Source: Burkholderia latens (GTDB lineage Bacteria > Pseudomonadota > Gammaproteobacteria > Burkholderiales > Burkholderiaceae). Taken from it: a stretch of DNA of 64,000 nt. This document shows, piece after piece, positions 28,309 through 36,651 of the stretch. The position numbers and the translations under genes were made by a program. Location: NCBI RefSeq assembly GCF_902499045.1, contig NZ_CABVPL010000033.1, positions 1 through 64,000 of the forward strand. Direction: 5' to 3'. Under the pieces are notes generated by a model. That model saw only the letters and a program-made list of their open reading frames with translations, did no database searches and was not told the DNA's origin. Each line of letters begins with the position of its first letter. The stretch's first letter is position 1.

Positions 28309-28333
28309 CCGGCAGGCCGCGGCGGCTCGGGAA

Positions 28334-28969
28334 TCAGTGACGGACCAGTGCCATCATCGCGCCGAAACCGACGAAGAGGCCGCCCGTCAGCCGGTTGAAG
28401 AGCCTCGCGACGCTCTGGCTCTTCAACGTCGCGCCGATGCGCGTGCCGAACGACGCGTAGACGAGATACCAGCTGACCTCGATCGCCGCGAACGTGACGA
28501 CGAGGACGCCGAACTGCGGCAGCGTCGGCTCCGCCGCGTTGATGAACTGCGGCAGCAGCGCGGCCGCGAACAGGATCGCCTTCGGGTTGCTGCCGGCCAC
28601 CAGGAAACCGTTGCGGAACAGCGTCCAGCGCGATGCCGATACGCCATGCGACACCGCATCGACGTCGGCGGCCGGCGCGTCGTCGACGCGGGCGCGCCAC
28701 GCCTTCACGCCGAGATAGATCAGGTACGCGGCGCCCGCGAAGCGCAACGTGTTGAACATCGCCGGCCAGGCCTCGAGCACCGCGCCCAGCCCTGCCGCGG
28801 ACACCGCGAGCATCAGCACCAGCGCGCTCAGGCAGCCGGCCATCGTCGCCGACGAGCGGCGCAGCCCATGCCGCGCGCCGTGCGTCATCACGAGCAGCAT
28901 GTTCGGGCCGGGAATCGCCGACACGACGAATACCGTCGCCACGAAAAGCCACCACGTATGCAGATTCAT
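28334..28969 (-). CDS. LysE/RhtB-family amino acid exporter
   Basis: The 211-residue inner-membrane protein has about six hydrophobic segments and the family start: WLFVATVFVVSAIPGPNMLL, then a glycine-rich GARHGLRRSS turn. Helix 3 and the following loop read FAGAAYLIYLGVKAWR. The family exports amino acids such as lysine, homoserine, threonine or leucine; the substrate here is unknown. GAGG lies 5 bases before the ATG. It is a single gene between its own terminator and the dehydrogenase gene, 71 bases away. Confidence 0.9.
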   Translation of the reverse strand: MNLHTWWLFVATVFVVSAIPGPNMLLVMTHGARHGLRRSSATMAGCLSALVLMLAVSAAGLGAVLEAWPAMFNTLRFAGAAYLIYLGVKAWRARVDDAPAADVDAVSHGVSASRWTLFRNGFLVAGSNPKAILFAAALLPQFINAAEPTLPQFGVLVVTFAAIEVSWYLVYASFGTRIGATLKSQSVARLFNRLTGGLFVGFGAMMALVRH

Positions 28970-29040
28970 GAGCGCCTCAGCCGAAAGAGAAACGAAACGT
29001 CGATTATGCCGCGCGCGCGGCGCTTCTGTCGCGCGCCGGC

Positions 29041-29910
29041 TCAGCGGCCCGCGCGGCGCAGCGCGACTTCGCCGAGCACCGCGAAGTCCTGCTCACCGCC
29101 GCCGTGCGCGAGCGCGTCGAGCAGGCTGTCGCGCACGACGCTCGCGACCGGCAGCGGCACCGACGCCGCGTCGCCGGCCTCCAGCGCGAGCCGGACGTCC
29201 TTGAGCCCGAGGCGCGCCTTGAAGCGCGCGGGTTCGTAATTGCGCTCGGCGATCATCCCGCCGTAGCCGGCGTAGACGGGCCCCGGAAACACGCTGTTCG
29301 TGATCACGTCGAGGAAGTCGCGCATCGCGACGCCGTGCGCGCCGAGCAGCGCGGACGCCTCGCCGAGCGTCTCGATCGCCGACGCGAGCGTGAAGTTCGC
29401 GGCGATCTTCGCGACGTTCGCGTGCTGCGGCAGCGAGCCGAGGCGCCAGGTCTTCTGGCCGATCGCGTCGAACAGCGGCTGCACGCGGTCGATCGCCTCG
29501 GCCGGGCCGGCGGCCATGATCGTCAGACGCGCGGCGGCCGCGACGTCCGGGCGGCCCATCACCGGCGCGGCCACGTAGTCGACGCCGCGCGACGCATGCG
29601 CATGCGCGAGCGATTCGGCGAGCGCGACCGACACCGTCGCCATGTTCACGTGGATCAGCCCGCGCGGCGCCTGCGCGAGCAGCGCGTCGTCGAATACCGC
29701 GCGCGCGGCCGCATCGTCGGCGAGCATCGAGAACACGGCGTCGCCGCGAAACGCGTCGGCCGGCGACGCGACGATCTGTGCGCCGAGCGCCGCGAGCGGC
29801 TCGGCACGCTCGCGCGACCGGTTCCATACCCGCACGGTGTGCCCCGCCTTCAGCAGGTTCGTCGCGATCGCCTGCCCCATTTCGCCCAGCCCGATAAATC
29901 CGAGATCCAT
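29041..29910 (-). CDS. Beta-hydroxyacid dehydrogenase-family NAD(P)-dependent oxidoreductase
   Basis: The 289-residue enzyme resembles 3-hydroxyisobutyrate dehydrogenase and GLYR1-type reductases. The Rossmann loop is LGFIGLGEMGQAIATNLL (residues 3-20). The substrate-binding DVAAPVMGRP-like segment reads VDYVAAPVMGRPDVA near residue 117, and the catalytic Lys is in NVAKIAANFTL near 170. The exact substrate is not determined. AAGGAG precedes the ATG at 29910, which gives the family N-terminus; the open frame upstream is not used. It is divergent from the Mut7-C gene. Confidence 0.88.
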   Translation of the reverse strand: MDLGFIGLGEMGQAIATNLLKAGHTVRVWNRSRERAEPLAALGAQIVASPADAFRGDAVFSMLADDAAARAVFDDALLAQAPRGLIHVNMATVSVALAESLAHAHASRGVDYVAAPVMGRPDVAAAARLTIMAAGPAEAIDRVQPLFDAIGQKTWRLGSLPQHANVAKIAANFTLASAIETLGEASALLGAHGVAMRDFLDVITNSVFPGPVYAGYGGMIAERNYEPARFKARLGLKDVRLALEAGDAASVPLPVASVVRDSLLDALAHGGGEQDFAVLGEVALRRAGR

Positions 29911-30005
29911 TGCCCGCTCCTTCGACTCGTGAAGCGGGGAGTTAAACACAGATGGACGCGGCCTGCAGCCCGGCGGCCGGCCGTGCGCGGTGCGATACTG
30001 CGCGG

Positions 30006-30794
30006 ATGGCGACCGCGATTTTCCGCTTCCACGACGAGCTGAACGCGTTTCTTGCGCCCGCGCAGCGCGGTGGCGCATTCGTGCACGCGTTTGCACGCGA
30101 CGCGACGCTCAAGCATGCGATCGAGGCGCTCGGCGTCCCGCATACGGAAATCGGCCGGCTTTGCGTGAACGGCGCGCCGGCCGCGCTCGATCGGCCGCTC
30201 GCCGACGGCGACCGTGTCGACGTCCGGCCGGAACGCGCTCAGCCGGAGCCGGCGGCCGGCCCGGTGCCGCCGCAGCCGGAGCGCTGGCGCTTCGTCGCCG
30301 ACGCGCACCTCGGCGGTCTCGCGCAGCTGCTGCGCCTCGCCGGCTTCGACACCTGCTACGACAACCATTACCGCGACGACGCGCTCGTCGCGCTCGCCGC
30401 GCGCGAAGGCCGGATCGTGCTGACTCGCGACCGCGAACTGCTCAAGCGCCGCGCGGTCATGCGCGGCTGCTACCTTCACGCGCAGCAGCCGGATGCGCAA
30501 TTGCGCGAGCTGTTCACGCGGCTCGATCTCGCGCCGCACATGCGGCCGTTCCGGCTATGCCTGCGCTGCAACGCGCCGCTGCACGCGCTCGCTGCCGCCG
30601 ACGCCGCACCGCGCGTGCCGCCCGGCGTGCGCGAGCGGCATCGGCGTTTTGCCGCGTGCGACGTGTGCCGGCGCGTGTTCTGGGAAGGGTCGCACTGGCA
30701 ACGGATGCGTGCGGTGGTCGACGCGATGCGCGCGCCGCCGCGCAGCACAGGCCCAACGGCCCCGGCGCCGCCCGCCGACCCGGCCGACGCCTGA
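30006..30794 (+). CDS. Mut7-C RNase domain protein with N-terminal ubiquitin-like domain
   Basis: The 262-residue protein has two parts. Residues about 1-80 match the Mut7-C ubiquitin-like domain (FRFHDELNAFLAP, then VDVRPERAQ). Residues about 95-245 form a PIN-like Mut7-C RNase domain: RFVADAHLGGLAQLLRLAGF, ILTRDRELL-like VLTRDRELLKRRAVMRG, and a zinc ribbon with CLRCNAPL and CDVCRRVFW. The family is predicted to cut RNA, but the cellular target is unknown. The ATG at 30006 excludes the leading low-complexity extension. The tail is Pro/Ala-rich. Confidence 0.85.
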   Translation: MATAIFRFHDELNAFLAPAQRGGAFVHAFARDATLKHAIEALGVPHTEIGRLCVNGAPAALDRPLADGDRVDVRPERAQPEPAAGPVPPQPERWRFVADAHLGGLAQLLRLAGFDTCYDNHYRDDALVALAAREGRIVLTRDRELLKRRAVMRGCYLHAQQPDAQLRELFTRLDLAPHMRPFRLCLRCNAPLHALAAADAAPRVPPGVRERHRRFAACDVCRRVFWEGSHWQRMRAVVDAMRAPPRSTGPTAPAPPADPADA

Positions 30795-30903
30795 AAAAAA
30801 TCCTCGGGCCGGAGCGACGCGAGGCGCGCGCCGCCCCCGGTGCGGGACCGACGGGCTCGGCGGGCTCGACCGACACAGCGGCCCAGCCGACGCCGGAAAA
30901 AAC

Positions 30904-30934
30904 AAAACCCCGCAGGCCGGGGCGTGCGGGGTTT
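30904..30934. terminator. Hairpin terminator between Mut7-C gene and small Lys/Ala-rich gene
   Basis: AAACCCCGC (30905-30913) and GCGGGGTTT (30926-30934) pair around a GC-rich loop, with an A run before it, so on the minus strand it ends in TTTTG. It suits the leftward gene at 30976-31209. Confidence 0.65.
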
Positions 30935-30975
30935 CGCGACGGGCGGCCGGCGGTGCCGGCCCCGGTGCAGCGTGC

Positions 30976-31209
30976 TTAGTTCTGCGTGCCTGCGTCGTTC
31001 GTGCCAGCCGCCGATGCAGCCGCAGCCTTCGCCTGGCCCTTCTTCGAGCCGTGGTGCTTCAGCGCGTGCTTCGGCTTGCTGTGATCCTTCTTGGCCGGTG
31101 CCGATGCAGCAGCCGACGCGTCGGCTGCCGGCGCCGACGCCTGTGCGAATGCCGAAACCGATGCGAGAGCGAATGCTGCGGTCATGATCGAAGCGAGCGT
31201 CTTCTTCAT
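30976..31209 (-). CDS. Small exported Ala/Lys-rich protein
   Basis: The 77-residue product starts with a signal peptide (MKKTLASIMTAAFALASVSA, AFAQ site near residue 23). The mature part is low-complexity and basic: DHSKPKHALKHHGSKKGQAK flanked by Ala/Ser runs. It resembles small periplasmic proteins common in Burkholderia and has a histone-like composition, but no domain is recognisable. AAAGGAAGAACA precedes the ATG at 31209. It is divergent from the ABC exporter genes. The longer frame upstream to 31467 is not supported. Confidence 0.75.
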   Translation of the reverse strand: MKKTLASIMTAAFALASVSAFAQASAPAADASAAASAPAKKDHSKPKHALKHHGSKKGQAKAAAASAAGTNDAGTQN

Positions 31210-31579
31210 TGTTCTTCCTTTAGCGGAGAAAAAGTCAAACGTACCGGTAAAAGATGCGAGGCATCCGCATCGGAACGCCAGTCGCGCCGGGTTGCCGGCC
31301 GCCGCCGGACGGGCCGGTTCGCACCGTTCCGCCTCGATCCATGACTGACGCACTCGCTCCATAACGCACCGCCCGCGCGCCGAGTTGACACGTTCCGCGC
31401 ATCCTTCGGGTTTCCACGGAGACCCCGCTTTCAAGCCCGCGCGACGGGCATCCGGCGCGCGTGTCAATCGTCCGACAAACCGCCTCTCGCGCCCGCCGCG
31501 GCGACGCTATACTGGCCTCCTTCCGATCCAGCCGGATCGCGGCCGGTCACACGACGGCCGTCGACGCGAGGCGCCCAAA
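31210..31579. other. Gap between the small exported gene and the ABC exporter operon
   Basis: No gene is supported in these 370 bases. TATACT at 31508-31513 is a possible -10 for the exporter operon, without a good -35 at the expected distance. The open frames crossing the gap have the composition of random GC-rich sequence. Confidence 0.4.
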
Positions 31580-32785
31580 TTGCCCGATCACAATCTGGAC
31601 AAACTGAAAATCGACCGGCGTCCGGCGGCGCCCGCGCCGCGCCGGCGGCGGTGGGGCCGCTACGCGGCCGCCGCCGCGCTCGTCATCGCCGCGATCGGCG
31701 CCGCGCTCGCGCTCACCGGCCGGCCGACGGTCGATACGACGTCCGTCACGTCCGCCTACCCGTACCAGAACGACACGCAGCTGAACGCGACCGGCTACGT
31801 CGTGCCGCAGCGCAAGGCCGCGGTCGCATCGAAGGGCCAGGGGCGCGTCGAATGGCTCGGCGTACTCGAAGGCACGCGCGTGAAGCAGGACGAGATCATC
31901 GCGCGGCTCGAAAGCCGCGACGTGCAGGCGTCGCTCGCGCAGGCGCGCGCGCAGGTGCAGGTCTCGCGCGCGAACCTCGGCGTCGCGCAGGCCGAACTGC
32001 GGGACGCGGAGATCGCGCTGCGCCGCACCGCCGCGCTCGCGCCGAAAGGCGCGGTGCCTGCCGCGCAGCTCGACATCGACACGGCGCGCGTGAACAAGGC
32101 GCGCGCGACGGTCAACAGCGACCAGGCCGCGATCGTATCGGCGGAAGCGAACGCGCAGGCCGCGCAGGTCGCTGTCGACCAGACGGTGATCCGCGCGCCG
32201 TTCGACGGGATCGTGCTCGCGAAGCACGCGAACGTCGGCGACAACATCACGCCGTTCTCGTCCGCGTCGGACAGCAAGGGCGCGGTCGTGACGATCGCCG
32301 ACATGGACACGCTCGAGGTCGAGGCCGACGTCGCCGAATCGAACATCGCGAAGATCCACGCGGAGCAGCCGTGCGAGATCCAGCTCGACGCACTGCCGGA
32401 CCTGCGCTTCGCGGGCCGCGTGTCGCGCATCGTCCCGACGGTCGACCGCTCGAAGGCGACCGTGCTCGTGAAGGTGCGCTTCGTCGATCGCGACGAGCGC
32501 GTGCTGCCCGACATGAGCGCGAAGATCGCGTTCCTGTCGAAACCGGCGTCGCCGCAGGACCGAAAGCCGGTGACGGCCGTGCAGGCGAGCGCCGTGGTCG
32601 AGCGCGACGGCCGGCCGGTCGTGTTCGTCGTGAAGGACGACACCGTGCACGCAACCGCGGTGACGAAAGGCGCGCGGATCGGCGAGCTCGTCGCGATCGG
32701 CGGCGTGAAGCCGGGCGACACGGTGGTGCTCGCGCCGGGCCCGAAGCTGAAGGACGGCGCGAAAGTGACCGTCGCGAAGAAGTAG
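31580..32785 (+). CDS. ABC exporter periplasmic adaptor (HlyD/MacA family)
   Basis: The protein is about 401 residues with a cytoplasmic basic N-terminus, a membrane anchor (YAAAAALVIAAIGAALALTG, about residues 30-49), a lipoyl/barrel-sandwich part split by a coiled-coil (SLAQARAQVQVSRANLGVAQ), and a beta-barrel part (TVIRAPFDGIVLAK). It would bridge an inner-membrane ABC exporter and an outer-membrane channel. No ATG fits. A TTG at 31580 with GAGG 8 bases upstream gives a sensible N-terminus. The next gene starts 2 bases after the stop. No outer-membrane partner is in the window. Confidence 0.88.
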   Translation: MPDHNLDKLKIDRRPAAPAPRRRRWGRYAAAAALVIAAIGAALALTGRPTVDTTSVTSAYPYQNDTQLNATGYVVPQRKAAVASKGQGRVEWLGVLEGTRVKQDEIIARLESRDVQASLAQARAQVQVSRANLGVAQAELRDAEIALRRTAALAPKGAVPAAQLDIDTARVNKARATVNSDQAAIVSAEANAQAAQVAVDQTVIRAPFDGIVLAKHANVGDNITPFSSASDSKGAVVTIADMDTLEVEADVAESNIAKIHAEQPCEIQLDALPDLRFAGRVSRIVPTVDRSKATVLVKVRFVDRDERVLPDMSAKIAFLSKPASPQDRKPVTAVQASAVVERDGRPVVFVVKDDTVHATAVTKGARIGELVAIGGVKPGDTVVLAPGPKLKDGAKVTVAKK

Positions 32786-32786
32786 C

Positions 32787-33494
32787 GTGGCGCGCGTGAA
32801 CGACGCCCTGCCGCCGCTCGTCGAGATCAGCCACGTCGCGAAGTCGTACCGGCGCGGCAACCAGGTCGTGCCGGTGCTGACCGACATTACGCTCGACATC
32901 GCCGAAGGCGACTTCGTCGCGTTGATGGGGCCGTCCGGCTCCGGCAAGAGCACGCTGCTCAATCTGGTCGCCGGCATCGACCGGGCCGACAGCGGCGAGC
33001 TGCGCGTGGGCGGCCTCGACATCTCGCAGCTCGACGAAGCGCAACTGGCCGAATGGCGCGCGGCGAACGTCGGCTTCATCTTCCAGTTCTACAACCTGAT
33101 GCCGGTGCTGACCGCGTTCGAGAACGTCGAGCTGCCGCTGATGCTCACGAACCTGTCGCGCCGCGAGCGGCGCGAGCGCGTCGAGCTGGTGCTCGACATG
33201 GTGAATCTCGGCGATCGCACGAGCCACTATCCGTCCGAGCTGTCGGGCGGGCAGCAGCAGCGCGTCGCGATCGCGCGCGCGCTGATCACCGATCCAGCGC
33301 TGATCGTCGCCGACGAGCCGACCGGCGACCTCGACCGCGCGTCGGCCACCGACGTGCTCGCGATGCTGCAGCGGATGAACGCCGAACTCGGCAAGACGAT
33401 CATCATGGTGACGCACGACGCGCACGCGGCCGGCGCCGCGCGCGCGCTCGTGCATCTGGAGAAAGGGGAGCTGATCGATGGGCACGCGGCCTGA
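32787..33494 (+). CDS. ABC exporter ATP-binding subunit (MacB/LolD type)
   Basis: The 235-residue ATPase has Walker [10 protein letters not shown] (about residues 48-56), the Q-loop in [13 protein letters not shown], signature LSGGQQQR (about 151) and Walker [11 protein letters not shown] (about 171-180). It powers the two permeases that follow. It begins with GTG at 32787, one base after the adaptor stop codon; a second GTG at 32796 is also possible. Its close packing with flanking genes shows one operon. Confidence 0.93.
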   Translation: MARVNDALPPLVEISHVAKSYRRGNQVVPVLTDITLDIAEGDFVALMGPSGSGKSTLLNLVAGIDRADSGELRVGGLDISQLDEAQLAEWRAANVGFIFQFYNLMPVLTAFENVELPLMLTNLSRRERRERVELVLDMVNLGDRTSHYPSELSGGQQQRVAIARALITDPALIVADEPTGDLDRASATDVLAMLQRMNAELGKTIIMVTHDAHAAGAARALVHLEKGELIDGHAA

Positions 33495-33512
33495 CCGACG
33501 CGAGCGCGCGCG

Positions 33513-34667
33513 ATGTTCGTGCTGAAGCTGATTGCGCGCAACGCGCTGCGGCACCGGCTGCGCACGCTGCTGACCGTGCTCGGGCTGACGATCGCCGTGC
33601 TCGCGTTCGGCCTGCTGCATACGGTGGTCGACGCGTGGTACGCGGGCGCGGCGGCCGCGTCGAGCGGCCGGCTCGTCACGCGCAACGCGATCTCGCTCGT
33701 GTTCCCGCTGCCGGTCAGCTACGAGAACCGGATCCGCGGCGTCGACGGCGTGACGGCGGTGGTGCGCTCGAACTGGTTCGGCGGCGTGTACCGCGATCCG
33801 AAGAACTTCTTCGCGAGCTTCGCGGTGTCGGAGAACTACCTCGACCTGTATCCGGAATTCCTCCTGCCGGCGCAGCAGCGCGCCGACTACGACCGCGACC
33901 GGCGCGGCTGCCTCGTCGGGCGCCAGCTCGCGACGCAGTTCGGGTTCAAGGTCGGCGACGTGATCCCGCTGAAGGGCACGATCTATCCGGGCACGTGGGA
34001 TTTCGTCGTGCGCGGCATCCTCGACGGCCGCGACGACTCGACGATCACGCGCCAGCTCGTGTTCCACTGGGACTACCTGAACGAGACGGTGCGCAAGCGC
34101 ACGCCGAAGCAGGCCGATCAGGTCGGCGTGTTCGTGCTCGGCGTCGCGAACCCGGACGACGGCGCCGCGATCGCGCGCAACGTCGACGCCGTCTTCAAGA
34201 ACTCGCTCGCCGAAACGCTGACCGAGACCGAGCAGGCGTTCCAGCTCGGCTTCGTCGCGATGTCGAACCAGATCATCGCGGCGATCCGCGTCGTGTCGTA
34301 CGTGGTGATCCTGATCATCATGGCCGTGATGGCCAACGCGATGGCGATGAGCGCGCGCGAGCGCACCGCCGAATACGCGACGCTGAAGGCGCTCGGCTTC
34401 GGCCACGGCTTCATCGCGCTGATCGTGTTCGGCGAATCGCTCGTGATCGCGGTGGCCGGCGGCGCGCTCGGCATGCTCGCGACGCCGCCGGCCGCGAGCC
34501 TCTTCAAGCAGGCCGCGGGCGGCATCTTCCCGGTATTCAAGGTGTCGACCGCGACGATGGCGCTGCAGACCGTGTGCTCGGTGGCGGTCGGCATCGCGGC
34601 CGCGCTCGTGCCCGCGTGGCAGGCGGCGCGCGTGCGCGTGGTCGAAGGCCTGCGGGCGATCGGATAG
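33513..34667 (+). CDS. ABC exporter permease, FtsX/MacB type, first
   Basis: The 384-residue protein has the type VII ABC layout: one N-terminal membrane helix ([20 protein letters not shown]), a large periplasmic domain (about residues 45-260), then three C-terminal helices ([58 protein letters not shown]). The substrate is unknown; relatives export peptides, lipids or antibiotics by mechanotransmission. It lies 18 bases after the ATPase and 4 before the second permease. The two permeases probably form a heterodimer. Confidence 0.9.
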   Translation: MFVLKLIARNALRHRLRTLLTVLGLTIAVLAFGLLHTVVDAWYAGAAAASSGRLVTRNAISLVFPLPVSYENRIRGVDGVTAVVRSNWFGGVYRDPKNFFASFAVSENYLDLYPEFLLPAQQRADYDRDRRGCLVGRQLATQFGFKVGDVIPLKGTIYPGTWDFVVRGILDGRDDSTITRQLVFHWDYLNETVRKRTPKQADQVGVFVLGVANPDDGAAIARNVDAVFKNSLAETLTETEQAFQLGFVAMSNQIIAAIRVVSYVVILIIMAVMANAMAMSARERTAEYATLKALGFGHGFIALIVFGESLVIAVAGGALGMLATPPAASLFKQAAGGIFPVFKVSTATMALQTVCSVAVGIAAALVPAWQAARVRVVEGLRAIG

Positions 34668-34671
34668 GCGC

Positions 34672-35838
34672 ATGGCGATTCCGCTCACCTACATCGCGCG
34701 CAACCTGTGGACCCGGCGGCTCACGACCGCGCTCACCGCGGGCGGAATGGCGCTCGTGATCTTCGTGTTCGCGACGGTGCAGATGCTCGACGCCGGGCTC
34801 ACGCAGACGCTCGTGTCGACCGGCGAAGCGGACAACGCGGTGGTGATCCGCAAGGGTGCGGAAACGGAAATCCAGAGCGCGATCGACCACCAGCAGGCGA
34901 ACGCGCTCGAGATGCACCCGGCCGTCGCGCTCGGGCCCGACGGCCGGCCGCTGGTGTCGAAGGAAGCCGTCGTGCTGATCTCGCTCGTGAAGACGTCGAG
35001 CGGCAAGCCGTCGAACGTCGTGATCCGCGGCGTGTCGCCGGCCGGCCTCGCGCTGCGTCCCCGCGTGAAGCTCGTGGCCGGCCGCGCATTCGCGCCCGGT
35101 TCGTCGGAGATCGTCGTCGGCAGCGCGATCGCGAAAGGCTTCAGCGGCACGCAGCTCGGCGACCGGCTGCATTTCGCGCAGCGCGACTGGACGGTGGTCG
35201 GTGTGTTCGACGCGGGCGGCAGCGGCTTCGATTCGGAGATCTGGGGCGACGTCGATCAGCTGATGCAGTCGTTCCGGCGCACCAGCTATTCGTCGATGGT
35301 GCTGCGCATCCCGAGCGCGGACGGCTTCGCGCGCTTCAAGGCCGACATCGACGTCGACCCGCGCCTGACCGACGAGGCCAAGCGCGAGCAGACGTTCTAC
35401 GGCGACCAGTCGAAGGCGCTGTCGACCTTCATCAACATCCTCGGCATCACGCTGTCGACGATCTTCTCGATCGCCGCGATGATCGGCGCGATGATCACGA
35501 TGTACGCGTCGGTCGCGAACCGCACGGCCGAGATCGGCACGCTGCGCGCGCTCGGCTTCAAGCGCCTGAACGTGCTCGCCGCGTTCCTGCTCGAAGCGCT
35601 GCTGCTCGGCTTCGTCGGCGGCGTGATGGGGCTCGCGTGCGCGTCGCTGATGGAGTTCGCGTCGTTCTCGACCACCAACTTCCAGACCTTCGCCGATCTG
35701 TCGTTCCGCTTCGTGCTGACGCCCGCGATCGTCGTGAAGACGCTGCTGTTCTCGCTCGTGATGGGGCTCGTCGGCGGGTTCCTGCCGGCGATGCGCGCCG
35801 CGCGGCTGAACATCGTCGACGCGCTGCGTGCGCAGTGA
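34672..35838 (+). CDS. ABC exporter permease, FtsX/MacB type, second
   Basis: The 388-residue protein has the same layout as its neighbour: an N-terminal helix (LTAGGMALVIFVFATVQML), a periplasmic domain and three C-terminal helices (ILGITLSTIFSIAAMIGAMI; VLAAFLLEALLLGFVGGVMG; VKTLLFSLVMGLVGGFLPAM). It ends the four-gene operon. Because MacB itself is a fused ATPase-permease that works as a homodimer, separate ATPase and two different permeases point to a DevC/LolCE-like heterodimer used for export. Confidence 0.9.
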   Translation: MAIPLTYIARNLWTRRLTTALTAGGMALVIFVFATVQMLDAGLTQTLVSTGEADNAVVIRKGAETEIQSAIDHQQANALEMHPAVALGPDGRPLVSKEAVVLISLVKTSSGKPSNVVIRGVSPAGLALRPRVKLVAGRAFAPGSSEIVVGSAIAKGFSGTQLGDRLHFAQRDWTVVGVFDAGGSGFDSEIWGDVDQLMQSFRRTSYSSMVLRIPSADGFARFKADIDVDPRLTDEAKREQTFYGDQSKALSTFINILGITLSTIFSIAAMIGAMITMYASVANRTAEIGTLRALGFKRLNVLAAFLLEALLLGFVGGVMGLACASLMEFASFSTTNFQTFADLSFRFVLTPAIVVKTLLFSLVMGLVGGFLPAMRAARLNIVDALRAQ

Positions 35839-35879
35839 CGGGCGCGGGCGCCGCGCGCACGGCGCTCAACGATCAGCGT

Positions 35880-36506
35880 TCACCGTTCGTCGGCCGACGG
35901 CGGCAGATCGCCGCGCGCGAGCGCCAGCGCATGACCGCGCACGTCGTCGGGCCAGCCGGCGATCAGCTCGGCCATCCGCGCGAGGTCGTCCGCATACAGC
36001 GCACGCGCCGCTTCCTCGAAATTCGGCAGATCGCCCGCGATCGCCGACATGAAGTGGTACGCACGTGTTTGCGCGTCGCGGTGCCGGTCGGCCGCCGCGT
36101 GCGTGCGCCGCGCGTCCTCGACGAGCTTGCGCAGCGCGACCGACGCGCCGCCCGGCTGCGCGGCGAGCCAGTCCCAGTGACGCGGCAGCAGCGTGACCTC
36201 GCGCGACACGACACCGAGCTTCGGACGGCCGCGGCCGCGCTGTTCGCCGGCACTCGCCGCATCACCGGCCGGCGTGGCCCGATCGGCCGGCGCGGGCGCG
36301 TAACGCGCGCGGATGTCGTCGGCGGTGCCGCGCAGGTCGAGATCGATCGCGCGGCCGGTCGCGTCGTCGAAGATCACGATCGAGCCGGACATCGTGTCGC
36401 CGTACGCGCGCCGGATCGCGACCGCCACCGTCGCGAGCGCGCCCGATGCGACGCGCCGATGGCCGTCGAACGCCGTATAGGAAGGAAGCAAGGTGGAAAG
36501 CGTCAT
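35880..36506 (-). CDS. DUF2239-family protein
   Basis: The 208-residue protein of unknown function fits DUF2239: YTAFDGHRRVASGALATVAV at the start, IVIFDDATGRAIDLDLRGTA, and a C-terminal MSAIAGDLPNFEEAARALYA segment. A central low-complexity linker holds GEQRGRGRPKLGVVSREVTL, reminiscent of DNA-binding GRP-type motifs but short. No signal peptide is present, so it is cytoplasmic. It is convergent with the ABC exporter operon. Its promoter region carries a long, perfect inverted repeat, so it is probably tightly controlled. Confidence 0.85.
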   Translation of the reverse strand: MTLSTLLPSYTAFDGHRRVASGALATVAVAIRRAYGDTMSGSIVIFDDATGRAIDLDLRGTADDIRARYAPAPADRATPAGDAASAGEQRGRGRPKLGVVSREVTLLPRHWDWLAAQPGGASVALRKLVEDARRTHAAADRHRDAQTRAYHFMSAIAGDLPNFEEAARALYADDLARMAELIAGWPDDVRGHALALARGDLPPSADER

Positions 36507-36543
36507 CGTGGCCGCCCATGGGCTGAAATCGGAATGGCGCTAT

Positions 36544-36587
36544 TTTTATCCGGGTATAAATTGATTGTCAATATCACCCGGATAAAA
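36544..36587. promoter_or_regulatory. Long inverted repeat upstream of the DUF2239 gene
   Basis: TTTTATCCGGGT (36544-36555) and ACCCGGATAAAA (36576-36587) are perfect 12-base inverted copies with 20 bases between, about 40-80 bases upstream of the DUF2239 start. The centres are about three helical turns apart, suiting two dimers or a loop. The spacer is AT-rich and could hold the -10. It looks like an operator; the regulator is unknown. Confidence 0.6.
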
Positions 36588-36651
36588 TTCGCCGATTCGA
36601 TGCCCTTTGCCGACGGCCGCGCCGCCCGGTCGCTCGGTGGTCCGCGCCGGT

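Noticed and set aside
31935-34688. Very long antisense frames across the ABC exporter operon
   Set aside because: They are mirror images of well-supported exporter genes and lack start signals.
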